Made by a program: the position numbers and the translations under genes. This document shows, one piece after another, positions 1 through 11,606 of a stretch of DNA of 64,000 nucleotides (positions within the stretch are counted from its first letter, which is position 1; every line of letters begins with the position of its first letter). The notes under the pieces were generated by a model, which saw nothing but the letters and a program-made list of their open reading frames with translations, was not told the origin of the DNA and made no database searches. Source of the stretch: Hsuehochloa calcarea (Eukaryota; Streptophyta; Magnoliopsida; Poales; Poaceae); the NCBI GenBank assembly GCA_036346395.1, contig CM070598.1:9469517-9533516 (forward strand), read 5' to 3'.

Positions 1-1020
1 GTAGGGGAGGGATCTACATGCCTAGGCAACGGACGGAGCCTTGGTGGCCAGGCTTTCCCCCGGCCGGCCACCGTCCTACCCTAGGTGGTTGCAAGGAAAA
101 GTTGGTGGCCACAGCAACCGTGCAAACGATCCAACCCCGTCGTGTTGTTCGGACGGTTTGGTTGCACATCCATCTATCGGCCATTCTCGCAGCCCCACCT
201 CGCGCGCAGTCTCTTTCTCTCTCGCGCTGCCGCCAGCTGCCGGCGCTGATTCACCTGCCTAGCTGGCGACGCACGCAATCCCAATCAGGGTGACCCAATC
301 CTGTCTCGCCGCACAGTGCTGCGATTGCCGCCCCAAGCTCGCCCTGTCACGCCGCCATTGCCCCCAAATCGATCCATTATTGCCGCCTCGTCTTCTTTCT
401 CCGGTCGTTGTCGCCTCCTGAAGCCTATTATCATTCAATATCGCCGCGAACCAGACATTTCACGAGGAGAAAGACAGGAAGAAAGCAACCGAGGCGTCCG
501 CGCCAGTGCTGGCCCGGCCCGGCCGGTGTCGGTGGTCGTCGCTCTAGTTGCTGTTGCTAACTTGCTACTGCAAATTTATCCGTACCAGTGCATTTGTAGT
601 ACGATTGTATTTTTTTTTTCTTCTTCATTCGGTTAGTTAGCGTGAGAATGTGTCTGTGTGTGTATACTGACACGCACTATATGGAGACTTTTGCGACGCC
701 GAAAGCACCCCGGCATGCTTCTATTTGAGTGAGATTAGGAGCAAAGGAAGCAGTAGTAAGATACAGGGTAGTTTACTTGCTGATTTCGTTAAAATCGCTT
801 TTTAACTCCGACAGTAGTTATACCATTCTTTTAGATTTGTTGGAGACTTCGAATTGATAGCTAGGTCCTGCTACTGCCTTGTAATAGGGTGCATGCGAAG
901 AAAAAAAAAGGTGCGCTTTACAGTTAAATAAACTAGCGGAATACCCCACAATTATGTAGCTAGATATTGAAATATATTATATTTACGGGAGCTGTTACAC
1001 AAAGTTATAACAAAGTTTCG
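1..1020. other. Intergenic DNA, no supported gene
   Basis: The first 640 bases are GC-rich and hold open frames on the + strand, but none gives a recognisable protein and they are rich in Pro, Arg and Ser as expected of translated GC-rich non-coding DNA. From 640 on the sequence is AT-rich. At about 905-1000 a segment with the words 'aaactagcgg' and 'cacaattatgtag' resembles 2770-2870, so a dispersed repeat is present twice near this edge. Confidence 0.4.
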
Positions 1021-1029
1021 TAGAGTTTT

Positions 1030-1800
1030 AATAAAATGCAGTAAGTTTTATGGAAATTTCAACGATGTAAAAATTTTATGAAAATTTCAGTTTTAAACAG
1101 TCAAAGTTTCAAGAAGGTTTCAACAAAAGCTTCAAGTAGATTTCATCAAGTTCTGCAAAAAATTGAAGAAGTTCTAAAATCTTTCGAGGAAGTTAAAAAA
1201 ATTCAAGCAAAAGTTACATCCTTTTTCATGAAGTTTCACTAGGTATCAGAGAGTTTCAAAAAAGTTTTCCATAAAGTTACAGTGCACTATGAAAGTGTTT
1301 CAGCGTGTTTCAATGAATTTCAAATAAAAACTTGTCTTATACAAAAGAAAATAACATTCCATGAGACTTGGGATGAAACTTCATGAAACACGTATAAATT
1401 AGTTTCATCCAATTATTTGGGATTAAAACTTCATAAAACTATATAAAACACGATGAAACTTGGGATGAAACTTCATGAAACTATATGAAACACGATGAAA
1501 CTTAATGAAACTTCATGAGACTTGGAATGAAACTTCACGAAACTTAATTAAACTATATGAAACACGATAAAACTTGGGATAAAAATTCATGAAACTTCGT
1601 AAGACTTGGGATGAAATTTCATGGAACTTGATGAAACACGATGAAACTTGGAATGAAACTTTATGAAACACGATGAAACTATATGAACCTTGATCAAACA
1701 CAATGAAACTTCATGAAACTTTATGAAACTTCATGAGACTTGGGATGTAACTTCATAAAACTTAATGAAACTATATGAAACTTGATGAAATATGATGAGA
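1030..1800. repeat. Degenerate minisatellite of ATGAAACT-like units
   Basis: The sequence consists of short degenerate units built on 'atgaaactt', with variants such as 'atgaaacacg', 'gggatgaaactt' and 'ctatatgaaac'. It is loose from about 1030 to 1350 and densest from about 1360 to 1795. Any open frame here is a translated repeat and is not a gene. The array ends directly against the PRISE pseudogene, so the two probably share a breakpoint. Confidence 0.8.
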
Positions 1801-1842
1801 CTTGCCATGAAAATGAGGGCAAAAAGAGCGAAAAAAAACAAG

Positions 1843-2545
1843 GGAAATCCCTACTCCGAGGACCTCCCGCGGATGGCCTACCCCGACCTCGAGGATGTCC
1901 TCCTCGACGGGCTCGCCCGCCGCGAGGGCGCCACCGTCACCTGGTCCGTGCACCGCCCCACCACCATCTTCGGCTTCCCCCCACGGAGCACCAAGAACGT
2001 TGTTGCCAACCTCTGCGTCTACGTCGTCATCTGCAGCAAGGAGGGCGTCATGCTGCGGTAGCCCAGGTCATCATGTCTCACTTGGGAGGGGTTCAGCGAC
2101 TGCTTCAACGCGGAGCTCATCGCTGAGCATGAGCTCTGGGCGGCCCTGGAGCCCAGTGGCAAGAACCAGTTGTTCAACTGCAGCAACGGGGACATATACA
2201 AGTGGAAGCAGTTGTGGTCGATGCTGGCCGACCATTTTGGTATGGAGTGGGTGGGGTACGACGGGGAGGACTAGCACTTCAAGCTCGCGGAGGCCATGCC
2301 TGGGAAAGAGGCCATGTGGCGCGAAGAACGTCGAGGAGAAAGAGCTCGTGGAGACAGAGCTCGACAAGATCACCAACTGGTGGTTCGTGGACACCATGTA
2401 CGACGTGGAGAGGGAGCATCTTAGCACCATGAACAAGAGAAAAGGAGTATGGAGTAAGGGAAGAGATAAGGTTGTATTGATGAGGGGATCAGAGTGTGCA
2501 TGGTTTAGAATGGACGACATCAAGCTATCTTGTTACTTTCTGTAG
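1843..2545 (+). pseudogene. PRISE (progesterone 5-beta-reductase / iridoid synthase-like) 3' fragment
   Basis: The translation matches the C-terminal half of the plant PRISE short-chain reductases, which reduce activated C=C bonds with NADPH. Recognisable blocks in order are WSVHRPTTIFGF, LCVYVVIC, WEGFSD, AEHELWAAL, FNCSNGDIYKWKQLW and ITNWWFVDTMYDVE. The copy is broken. The frame shifts between about 2055 and 2085 (after GVMLR), an in-frame TAG lies at 2272-2274, and the frame shifts again near 2320 before KNVEEKELVETEL. The N-terminal Rossmann half with the dinucleotide-binding motif is absent, because the left side runs into the minisatellite. This is a non-functional remnant. Confidence 0.85.
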
Positions 2546-2574
2546 CGACGGTACATCGTTCGCTAGTATTTCTC

Positions 2575-2653
2575 TGTATTTGTTATATAGCTATAAGACC
2601 TTTGAAAAAATATAATTGTATTTGTTATACAATCGTTTTGCATGTGCACCTTC

Positions 2654-2713
<60 letters not shown>

Positions 2714-2960
2714 TGATCTGCATCGTTATAATTTTGCCAAACCGAAATGTGTGTGTGTGTGTGAAGAAAAAGGCTGTGCTTTATAATTAAATAAACTAGC
2801 GGATACCCGCACAATTGTGCAGTTAGATGTTAAAACATATTGTATTTGTTATATAACTCTAATAACTTTGAAAAATATAGTTGTATTGTTGTACAATTGT
2901 AATATCTATACGTGATTAATTTGCATCATTATAATCTAGTCTAACCGATAAAATGTGGTG
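2575..2960. repeat. AT-rich repeat with a long (AT)n tract and an internal direct duplication
   Basis: A pure (AT)n microsatellite runs from about 2655 to 2711. The flanking sequence is directly repeated: 'tatttgttatata' with following 'tttgaaaaa' and 'ttgtac/atac' words occurs at about 2578 and again at about 2847. The stretch 'aaactagcggatacccgcacaattgtgcag' lies between the copies (about 2793-2822); short hairpin-forming 'actagcgg' sequences like this are common in non-autonomous plant transposons. I cannot assign a superfamily. Confidence 0.5.
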
Positions 2961-5688
2961 TAGATATTCTCCCTTTCCCTCTATCAACGAGAGAATTTAT
3001 ATAAATTTTGATTATTTATTTAAGGACTATTGTGGGATTTTATAGCCGTTTAAAACAAAGGGTACTTTGAATATCACAAGTTATTTATAGATATATACAT
3101 CATAGATGATACTTATTGCGACTACCGTAGCCGACAGAGTTGCAGATATACGAAGGGAAACAGAGCATATTAGTTAGCATAAGCACATGCTCATCAAGTA
3201 CATCTAGATTCTAGAATAACCCAGCTTTCACCGTTCCACTGCGGAACGGGTGGCTGCTGATATTTAGGACGTTGAACGTAGTGCTAGTAAATAGTCATAA
3301 AGGTATAATTCGATGCTAATAGCTACGGATCAATGATTAATCTAAGATGCAGCGTGGTACGACGCCACCGCCTTCCACTCAAGGAAAAGTGCGGTGCTCA
3401 CACAAACAAGGGAATCCAGACGACCTAATTAGCAGGTAGAAATGATGCGGGGGTAGACTGCTCGCCGGCACGGATTTGTTGTCATTCACCTGCTGCCATT
3501 GCAAGAAAAGTTAGCATGATGACGAAAGGCAGAATCCTGATTCCTGAATACTGAATTCATCTACGCAGATGCAGGGTAAAGTGTATATGGCGATCGTTGC
3601 AGCCTTGCAGGATCCAAGTAGGCGTCTCCTTCTGGAATTTGGAGTAGGTGCCCAGTTAAAATTAACAACCACGCTTCCATCCCGCAGCGTACGTGCGGGA
3701 CGACGTGGGCGTAGGCATGCATAGATGCACTGCACACAGAGAAGATCCAAAGACACACACCAGCAACTACATAAAGCGCTAACCACCGCTAGTAGTAGTA
3801 TAGTCGTCATGTAGTGCGGTCTTTTTACGTAAGTCAGATAATTGGAAGAACTTCTATTGCGTATGTATGAAATTATATAAATATATACCGCCGACGTATT
3901 GTAATTATAATTGTGAAAAAAAAATTCTCAGAGCCACCACGATTCGACTTTTAAAGACGTGGGTTTTGCCAAATTTCGTAAAGAAAACCCGTATCTCTTA
4001 TGTGTTTAATGTGATTATTCTATCACGCTAAAAGTTGTCGCCGGTTCCAACGCCTTCTCGAGTACGTAGCTGATTCTTCAGCGATCAACAACAGCTCCGG
4101 CCTGCGTAGGCTTAGTCCGGCCGGTTTGCGAATGCAAGATAGCTGTAAAGGGCTTGTTCCTTCTTCTCTCTTCTTGCTTTCGTTCACGGACTCATTGAAT
4201 ATTAGTGGATGTTGTTCGTCCCATCTGGGTCAGCATTGCGCCTGACTTGCGCGCGGCCGTATCCGGCGATCGCTTTCGTGGCGCGTCAGCCTGCAGCGCA
4301 ATATTCCTCTCGACCAAACCGCGAATAAAGGATGGGAGAACCACGTGTGTGCCGTGTGCGCGCATCAAACTTGTCAGCCTCTTAAGTTGCGTGGCGTGCT
4401 TGCAGCTTAGTGTTCCGTCAAAGTAAGGTTTTAAAAGTCTGACTCTTTTGTGGGTGAAAGATGAAGACGTAGTGTCAATGAAAGTCCAACCAACCTTGCA
4501 TGCGGTCTTATAGCATTAATGCTATAATGCAAGTGTTTAAAGTGGTGTTTAGTAGACAAAAATTAATTTCTTTTGTCACGAAGGACGGGTAAGATGTTTA
4601 TTTTATAGCATCGATGCTTGATATGTATATGACTATATATAATTAATAGATAACACAATCATCTAAGCACCTACAAAACGGATGTTTGTATTTAAGGAAA
4701 CGATTTTTACATATGTATTTGATGACGTGGCTATATTATCTTTCTTTAGACACTCATATATAAGTATCTCACGTTGTGCATGCCCTCACGGTGTTCACAG
4801 TCTGGGTTTGCTTAAGAAGATTTTGGGATTTGTATCGTACATCACTCTGTGTACTGATTCAAACTCTAAACAATTGAACTTTTTTGAAGGTCATCAAAAA
4901 AAGTTACTTAGGGGCCCATGAAGCTCCTAATTTCGCCAGAAGGTGGTCGAATTGGACGGTTCTCATAGGCCTAGTAGCTATACAATTCCAGATTGGCAAT
5001 TGCTCGCCTAGAGGCCCAGTTTCCAGCCCAAATAAATTTTTTATGCCCTAAATTTTTCGTTGGACGTCTACCCAAGGAAGAGCCTCTCCTCCTCCTCCTC
5101 CTTTCTGCACAAGTGCAACTTCTTCAGAATCATCATTGTCATGCGATATTCGGACCAAACTAGATTTTCCACATGGCCCAGATTACTAGACAGGCTAGGA
5201 AGGTCAACAGAATGCCACAGCAGATCGACTGCAGTATTGCGGTCATGCGGAAATCGCCGAACCAGAAGGCCCAGCACACACACACTCTCGGAAAGAAAGA
5301 AAGAAAAAAGGTCGGTCCAGCACACAGAATCAGTACGTCATATAAAGCATAAGCAATTTTCATGAGCTGAGCTAAATAGAACAGCATCTTTTTTCCACTG
5401 GTGTCACTATCCACTGGATCCATTCCATCCATATATGGACGGATATCCTGTAGTCTGTCATGTCTGTCTGCGAGAGAAAGGCCTGTCAGTAACTCGGCAC
5501 TTGCGCCGTCGGTCGGTCGTCGTCGTCATCCTGGCATGCCACTGCTGCAAATTGCAGATTGCAACGGCAGGTTGTGGTGGCCCGTGTGGCGCCACCGCCC
5601 GATGGCGACGTGAGCGAAGGCTGGCTAATTCGACTCGCTCGCGGGGTGGAGTAGGGGTGAGCTACGCTACGGCATTGACCGTTTGAAT
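2960..5688. other. Intergenic DNA, no supported gene
   Basis: No open frame here encodes a protein I recognise, and no RNA gene or structured element is evident. The stretch is mixed AT-rich and moderately GC-rich sequence with small CT-rich patches near 5090 and an A/G-rich patch near 5290. It ends at the left LTR of the copia element. Confidence 0.4.
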
Positions 5689-6763
5689 TGGCCAAATAAG
5701 CTTAAAGATCATTCATTCATGCTTAAAGATCATTCATTTATGATATTTTAAAGCACATATAGTTTAGTCCTGTATTACCTAATCAAATAACGAAAGAGCA
5801 ATTTATAAAATAGAGTACTTGTCAACTCTTAAAAATTTATAAAATAGAGTACTTGTCAACCCTTAAAATACATGACACGTGACATGAAGTGACATAAGTA
5901 AAACTATAGCTAAAGTCATACACGCACGTACGCACGTGCAAGCGCAAATTCGCATGGCAATCGCGCTATGTGACTGTGAACATATCGTGAACCTAGTCCA
6001 TCTTTCTTTTGCTAACCGTGCATTTCTCTCTCGAAATAATGTGGTTGAAGTCATAGAACCAGTGTAGTTGAAACACTGTGGTCGAAATAAAGTGGTTGAA
6101 ACACAGTGGTCGAAAAATGATGGCCGGATCCATAGACCAGTGTGGTCAAAATACACTGGTCGAAGCTGTAAACTAGTGTGTAATCATGATATAATAAATA
6201 CTACTTAATTACCATTAATTGGTTTTGAATTAGCAGTTACCAGTGATTTAATATGTGCTTTATTATGCAGTTACTAAAAAGTACTTGTCTCGACCTTTAA
6301 AAGATCTGGAGACGTCTAGACCTGAGAAGATTGGATCAACTTTCATTTTTTGCTCTTCTTCCTCTCTGTTCTACTGTGCTGGAGAGTTGTGTTGTCGAAC
6401 TAACCCGCCCCTTTTCGGCGTGCACCGAAAAGGTAGGTGAGTAGGTATCTCCGAAACATTATCGCAAAATTCACATGCACGGGGTAGCAATAAGGTTTCT
6501 GGATAGCGCATCTGCGCGACCGTTCCCTGCACTACTTCATCTACGTTTTGCACTGCTTCAAGTCCGTGCTGCTTCCTATTCTTCATCAAGCCCAGCGGTA
6601 AGTTGGTTGTGCGACTAAACTATTCTGTTATAATCCTATTATTGTGTATATTTAGAAGTGCAATGAGTTGGCTGTTGTTAATATTACTTTATGGATCTCT
6701 AGATTTATGTGATCTTTGCCTCATAATAAAATCTAAAATTAAAATATTACCCATATATCCAAC
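5689..6763 (+). repeat. 5' LTR of the nested copia element
   Basis: This aligns with 17756-18943 along its length, for example at 'agctaaagtca', 'ctttcttttgctaacc', 'tctctcgaaataatgt', 'tgtgctggagagtt' and 'ctattattgtgtatattta'. The copies differ at many sites and by a repeat expansion, so they have diverged for a long time. The start is set at the first shared TG and the end where similarity stops after 'ccaac'. Confidence 0.75.
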
Positions 6764-6866
6764 ATTTCAAAAACCTTATCGTGGATATTTTCGTGATTCA
6801 GCAGTGGTTGGTGCTTCTAATGCTATGAAGTCTTATATGTTTTTTGGTCATAACTTTCGTAGATGA

Positions 6867-7104
6867 CAGACAATAGTCAAGTTTTGGCTCATATCTTTGC
6901 AACAGTGGTGGGTGATCCATCCACAATATCCATTTACGATTGAAAAGACCATGCGGTTCGACACAGATAACAACACAACCCTTGGGTGCATACTTACCAT
7001 ACTGGCAGATCAGCTCTATGATGTGTACATAGACTTGAAGTCTGCCACGTAGTTGTGGGATGCACCAGAGCACAAACATGCGGAATCTGAGGCTGTTTGC
7101 TGGC
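6867..7104 (+). pseudogene. copia gag, N-terminal fragment
   Basis: A short broken reading starting MTDNSQVLAHIF and continuing past 6930 reads as the N-terminal part of a copia gag, with later pieces such as ILADQLYDVYIDL and LWDA followed by a stop-interrupted tail. It ends exactly at the TCTAC target site used by the Angela-type LTR. The rest of gag resumes after that LTR, at 10059. Confidence 0.6.
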
Positions 7105-7496
7105 TCTACTGTTGGTGATACGCCTAGAGGCAATCATAGAGATGATTGTATCACTTCTATGTTTATGGGTTATTAAATAAATGTTATTCTGTTTCTTGAA
7201 TGAATCATCATTGATAAAGATTAACAAATATGTGACTTTTTGGTGAAGCCCTTTGACTTATATGATGTCATTCTAAATGTATCACTAATCGAATGTCACT
7301 GGTCGGAACACTAGTGACTCTATCGACCGGCACATGTATTGATTGATGATCATGTTTCACCGGTCATGGATATAGGGATATCAAATCAATAATATGAACA
7401 CATGTTAGTGAACATGGTGTTGGATTGACCCACCTTGAGACACTGCTGAGATTGTTATGATTTCATATGTCATCAGTTGGTCTCAAGCAATACTGA

Positions 7497-8932
7497 TGAA
7501 AGCATCTAGGCCCCTAAAAATGTATTTTGGTAATTAATGACATTATGTGAATATGGGACTAATATGTTTGTTGAAGTGATTACAAGGTATAGTCCCAAAT
7601 GACAAAGTGAAATCAAGGAGCTGCATATCAAAGAATGTTGAGAAGATGGAGTTGATCTCAAGGGCAAGGTAAAAATAGACTAGGACCCCTTTTGAATTTT
7701 ATCGGTCTTTGGAGTATGGAGGAAGACCGGATTTTAGGATAAATATCGTACTATTAAGGGGGAGCTTGTCTAGTAGCTTGAAAGCACTTCATTATTCCTT
7801 TGGATCAACTTAGGATCATGCATGTTCTTTTGGTCTGGTTTCAAAAGCAAAATCTTTTTCTCAGTACACAATCGAAAGTTCCGGCGTTGACACTGCGGAA
7901 CTTCCACTATGCGGTTCTTCCGAAATGTTTGCGGTTTGATTTTTCCTGAGAGCATTCGTTTTCGGGACTTAGCCGATTTCTCGAAGCGCGGAAGTTCCGC
8001 CATGATACGAGCGGAAGTTTCGATTATCGGTTGCTCTGAAATATTTGCGGTCTGTTTTTTCCAGAGAGTACCCTTTTTAGGGACTTAGCCATTTTCGCAA
8101 GTGCGGTAGTTTCGCCATGGAATGAGCGGATCTTCCGATTATCGGAAGAACCGAAATTTAGTTGGCGGAAGTTCCGCACATAAATCCAACGGCTAGATCA
8201 GAGCATTTAATGCTCACTGTAATGACCGTTACAGTGCACTCGATTGAAGAGTGGAAGTTCCGCACCTTACACGGCGGAAGTTCCGATTTCCCTGAATTAT
8301 GTTTGATTTTTTGCATAACGGTCATATTTGGTTGTGGGGGGTATAAATGCACCCCCACCAGCTCAAGGACGTGCTGCTGAGCATTTATTCAATTCATTTG
8401 AGCTTTGAGCACTCCTCTCACTCCTCATTTACTCTCTTTGCACACATTTGTGAGGTTGTGAGCAAAACCAAGAGCATTGCATTATTAGTTGATCCTTTGG
8501 CTCTTGATTGCCGTCAAGTGAAGGTCAAGGTCTATTCTCTTGGTGCTTGTCGGAGGTTGCGCGGTGATCTCTTCAAGAAGCTTGTGAAGAGACCCGTCGC
8601 CGGTTGTGATTGGTCGGTGTTCACCAACTCCGGAGAGGAGGAAGAACAACCAAGTGATTACGAGGGAAGGCTTAATTTGTGGAGCCGGCTTGATTGAATC
8701 AAGCTTCCTCAACGTGGACTAGTGAAGATCGACAAATCTTCGATACCACGGGAAAAACCTCTTTGTCCTTGTGCGGTTATTTCTTGTCTTTACTTATTGC
8801 ATTTAATTTTGTAGCTCATAGCTTGTGATAAATAACTTTGCTTAGTGTATCTTGCTAATTTGAGTAATTTGATCTAGAAATTTTAGAAACCTCCTATTCA
8901 CCCCCCTCTAGTCGGTTATCCTTGATCCTACA
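7497..8932 (+). mobile_element. Sirevirus-like solo LTR (family 2) nested in the Angela-type LTR
   Basis: It starts TGAAAGCATCTAGGCCCCT and ends GTTATCCTTGATCCTACA, the same two ends (inverted) as 14147-15753. Flanks read actga (7492-7496) and gctga (8933-8937), a 5-bp target duplication with one mismatch. There are no coding domains. Between about 7875 and 8290 it carries many copies of a GCGGAAGTTCCGC-type palindrome. A TATAAATG box at 8342-8349 fits the LTR promoter. Confidence 0.85.
8342..8349 (+). promoter_or_regulatory. LTR TATA box
   Basis: TATAAATG lies just after the palindrome array of this LTR and before the R/U5-like part. The relative position matches the TATAAATA boxes of the other Sirevirus-like LTRs in the window. 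Confidence 0.5.
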
Positions 8933-10058
8933 GCTGATGTATAATCCTTAGACCTGGTATCAATATAGTTTCCTATATGTGCAAGAGTATACTTTGGGGT
9001 TACCAAATGTAACTCCGTAACTGGGTAGTTATAAAGTTAGCTTTAAGGTATAATATGAAACATGCGGAGGAATGCGACTGATCAGATTTGGGATTTGCCC
9101 CTCCTAACATGACAAGAGAGATATGTCTAGCCCCTCGATGTGGTTGGATAAAGAAAGTGCATGGCTGTGCCACTAGTGGTCAAAGAGTTCGACCACGTGA
9201 AGTTATCCGACACTTGATCGAGAAAGTATTAAATAGTCCATGGATGACATAATATCTCACCTGGAGTTTAACCAGATATCATGAGGCAAAGGGAGAATAT
9301 ACGAGGAGGTCGTTTAGTTCGATCAAATACGGACTAGTTGTATGGAAATACGAGCTAGTCGTAAACTAGTCGAGCATAACCACTAAGTAGTCGAAACCTG
9401 GTCGTAAGGAGTTACGAATTGGTCGAGACTAAATATGATTATTTGTGTGTATTGAGGTTCATCCGATATTATTTGTGTGTATTCGGGAATCGTTATGTCC
9501 TGCTGTGAACCGCTAACGACTCATGTTCGGAAAAGTTTTCAAGTCACAACCGACTACGCATGAACCTAACGGGTCACACACTTAACGGGTTGGAACAATC
9601 GTGTTTGGATAGGATCCGTCATAAGAAATGTGTGAGGCTGTTGGGAGATACATGAGATAGACGTGACGTGAGTTGCTCTACCGAAACCCTAGCCACCATT
9701 TACCTGAGAGCCCTACTGTGTGAGTTGGTGCTAGCACACCAACGCACGATGTTTCTTCACTGGACGTGTGGATACTGTAGAGGCGCTATTGCAATTGCTG
9801 TTGCGTTTGAGGATGATCCACGACCTTGGCGAGGAACTCAATTGGTTGCTGGAGGAGACGATCGACTACGTTGGATGATCGACTTCGATCACTTCATCGA
9901 TGCGCGCTACATTGGATTAGGCTGCTCCAACTCTTCTTTCGCTGCACTGCGCGTCTGGTGGTAACAATCTGTGATCTCTTGCTTGCATGGTATCCTGGTT
10001 TAAATAGTAGTTTTTTTTAATTGCCAGCTAGTATAGCCTACCCATATCCTTCATCTAC

Positions 10059-10610
10059 ATGTGCGAGCAATTCTTCGACCACAACATGGATGATGTTAAG
10101 TCTATAGTTGCACATGATCATGAGCTTCAGCTACTGTTCTGCGAGATTGCACATTTGGATTGTGTTTTGCCTCCTAAGTTTGTGGCAGCGAGAATTGTTA
10201 TCAAACTTCCTACTTCATGGCAAAATTTTGCCACTAGCCTAAAGCACAAGAGGGAAGAGATATCTACTGAGGATCTCATTGTTCCCCTTAATGTAAAAGA
10301 AAAGGCAAGTGCAATGGATGCACCAAGCACTTCCAGTCAGAACAACAAGATCAATGTAAATGTCATAGAGAAAAGATATGATCAATGTAAATGTCATAGA
10401 GAAAAGATATGGCAATAAAAAAAGGCTTTAAATCAAACAACACAACTAGCTTTAAGAAGAAAACTGAGAAAAATGACATGATGAACATCACCTTCTTTGT
10501 GTGTGGAAAAAACAATCATATGGCAAAGGACTGTCTTTTCCGTAAGAGTAAGGATGTTGAACAACCAAAGAAAAAAAAATCAACGTGATAATAGGCAAGG
10601 CCTCAATAGG
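10059..10610 (+). pseudogene. copia gag, C-terminal part with degenerate zinc knuckle
   Basis: Gag resumes directly after the Angela-type LTR with MCEQFFDHNMDDVKSIV, then KLPTSWQNFATSLKHKREE and STEDLIVPLNVKEKA, which is the typical copia gag (UBN2-like) C-terminal half. A short direct duplication of 'gatcaatgtaaatgtcatag' around 10350-10400 is followed by a stop. The zinc knuckle at about 10490-10530 reads FFVCGKNNHMAKDC. The first Cys of the CX2CX4HX4C motif is a Phe, so metal binding would be lost. Confidence 0.75.
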
Positions 10611-10639
10611 AGGGTATAATAATTCACATGTTATTTTTT

Positions 10640-11601
10640 AGCATATCAATCCACTAATTGGTGGGTTGATATTGGAGCTAATGTTTTCGTATGTTCTGAT
10701 ACTTCCTTGTTTTCTTCTTATCAGGCAGCTTGGGCTTCCTCCATCCTAATAGGGAACGGGTCGCATGCTTCTGTTTTTGGTGTTGGCATGGTGGATCTAA
10801 GGCTTACTTCATGGAAGATTGTCCACTTGAAGAACGTGCAACATGTGCCAACAAAAAACAAGAACCTCGTTAGTGGTTCTCTTCTATGAAGGGATGATTA
10901 TAAGCTAGTATTTGACTCAAATAAAGTTGTATTGTCTAAGTTTGGTAATTTTATTGGTAAACGCTATGAGAGCGGATGCTTGTTCCGCATAAGTACTTTA
11001 GAGTACTGTTATAATATGAATATTGCATCTGGTTTGAATAAATATAAGGCCAATATATGGTATTCTTATTTATGTCATATTGGTTTTGATAGTATTGCTC
11101 GAATGTCCAAATTAGATTTAATTCCAAAATATGAAATTGCCAAAGAATTAAAGTGTCAAACTTGTGTGCAAGTAAAACAACCTTGAAAATAGGAGGAAAA
11201 GAACTTGACACTTTAGATCTTGTCCATTCGACTTATGTGAGATGAATGGATTATTGACCAAGTGAGGCAAAATATATTTTCTAACTCTTATTGATGATGC
11301 ATCTCGATATTATTATGTGTATCTACTAAAAATAAAAGATGAAGCTTTAAATTACTTTAAAATTTATAAGGTCGATGTTGAGAATCAACTAGAAAAAAAA
11401 TTAAAAGACTAAAGATCTAATTGTGGAGGAGAGTATATCTATCATGAATTCTCTCAATTCTATTCTGAATATGGAATAGTCCAGGAAGTTACACCACCAT
11501 ACTCACTCCAATCAAATGGGGTGGCTGAGAGAAAAAACCAAACACTAACAGACTAGGTGAATACCATGTTGGAGAGTGTTGCTATGCCTAAGATGTGGTG
11601 G
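10640..11601 (+). pseudogene. copia protease, pre-integrase and integrase (first part)
   Basis: The protease block reads WWVDIGANVFVCSD, where the active-site D-S/T-G has become D-I-G. The pre-integrase region (about 10930-11186) ends in CQTCVQVKQP. The integrase core follows: TLIDDASRYYYVYL keeps the first Asp, RSNCGGEYIY has Asn where the second catalytic Asp belongs, and GVAERKNQTL keeps the Glu. Several in-frame stops occur. The reading stops at MPKMWWES, at the insertion site of the solo LTR at 11607. Confidence 0.8.
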
Positions 11602-11606
11602 GAGAG

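Larger units (their letters stand above)
7110..10053 (+). mobile_element. Angela/BARE-like solo LTR, itself interrupted
   Basis: It starts TGTTGGTGATACGCCTAGAG, resembling the start of Angela/BARE-type copia LTRs, and ends in CA at 10053. It is flanked by a perfect 5-bp duplication TCTAC (7105-7109 and 10054-10058). No gag or pol of its own is present, so it is a solo LTR left by recombination between two LTRs. A second solo LTR (7497-8932) sits inside it; without that the LTR is about 1.5 kb. It lies in the gag of the older copia element. Confidence 0.85.

Noticed and set aside
316..636. 106-codon frame with a hydrophobic C-terminal part
   Set aside because: No family resemblance and no supporting splice sites or neighbours; it is likely chance in GC-rich DNA.
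8953..8962. 'tggtatcaat' as a primer-binding site for the old copia element
   Set aside because: It lies inside the Angela-type solo LTR and does not follow an LTR end.
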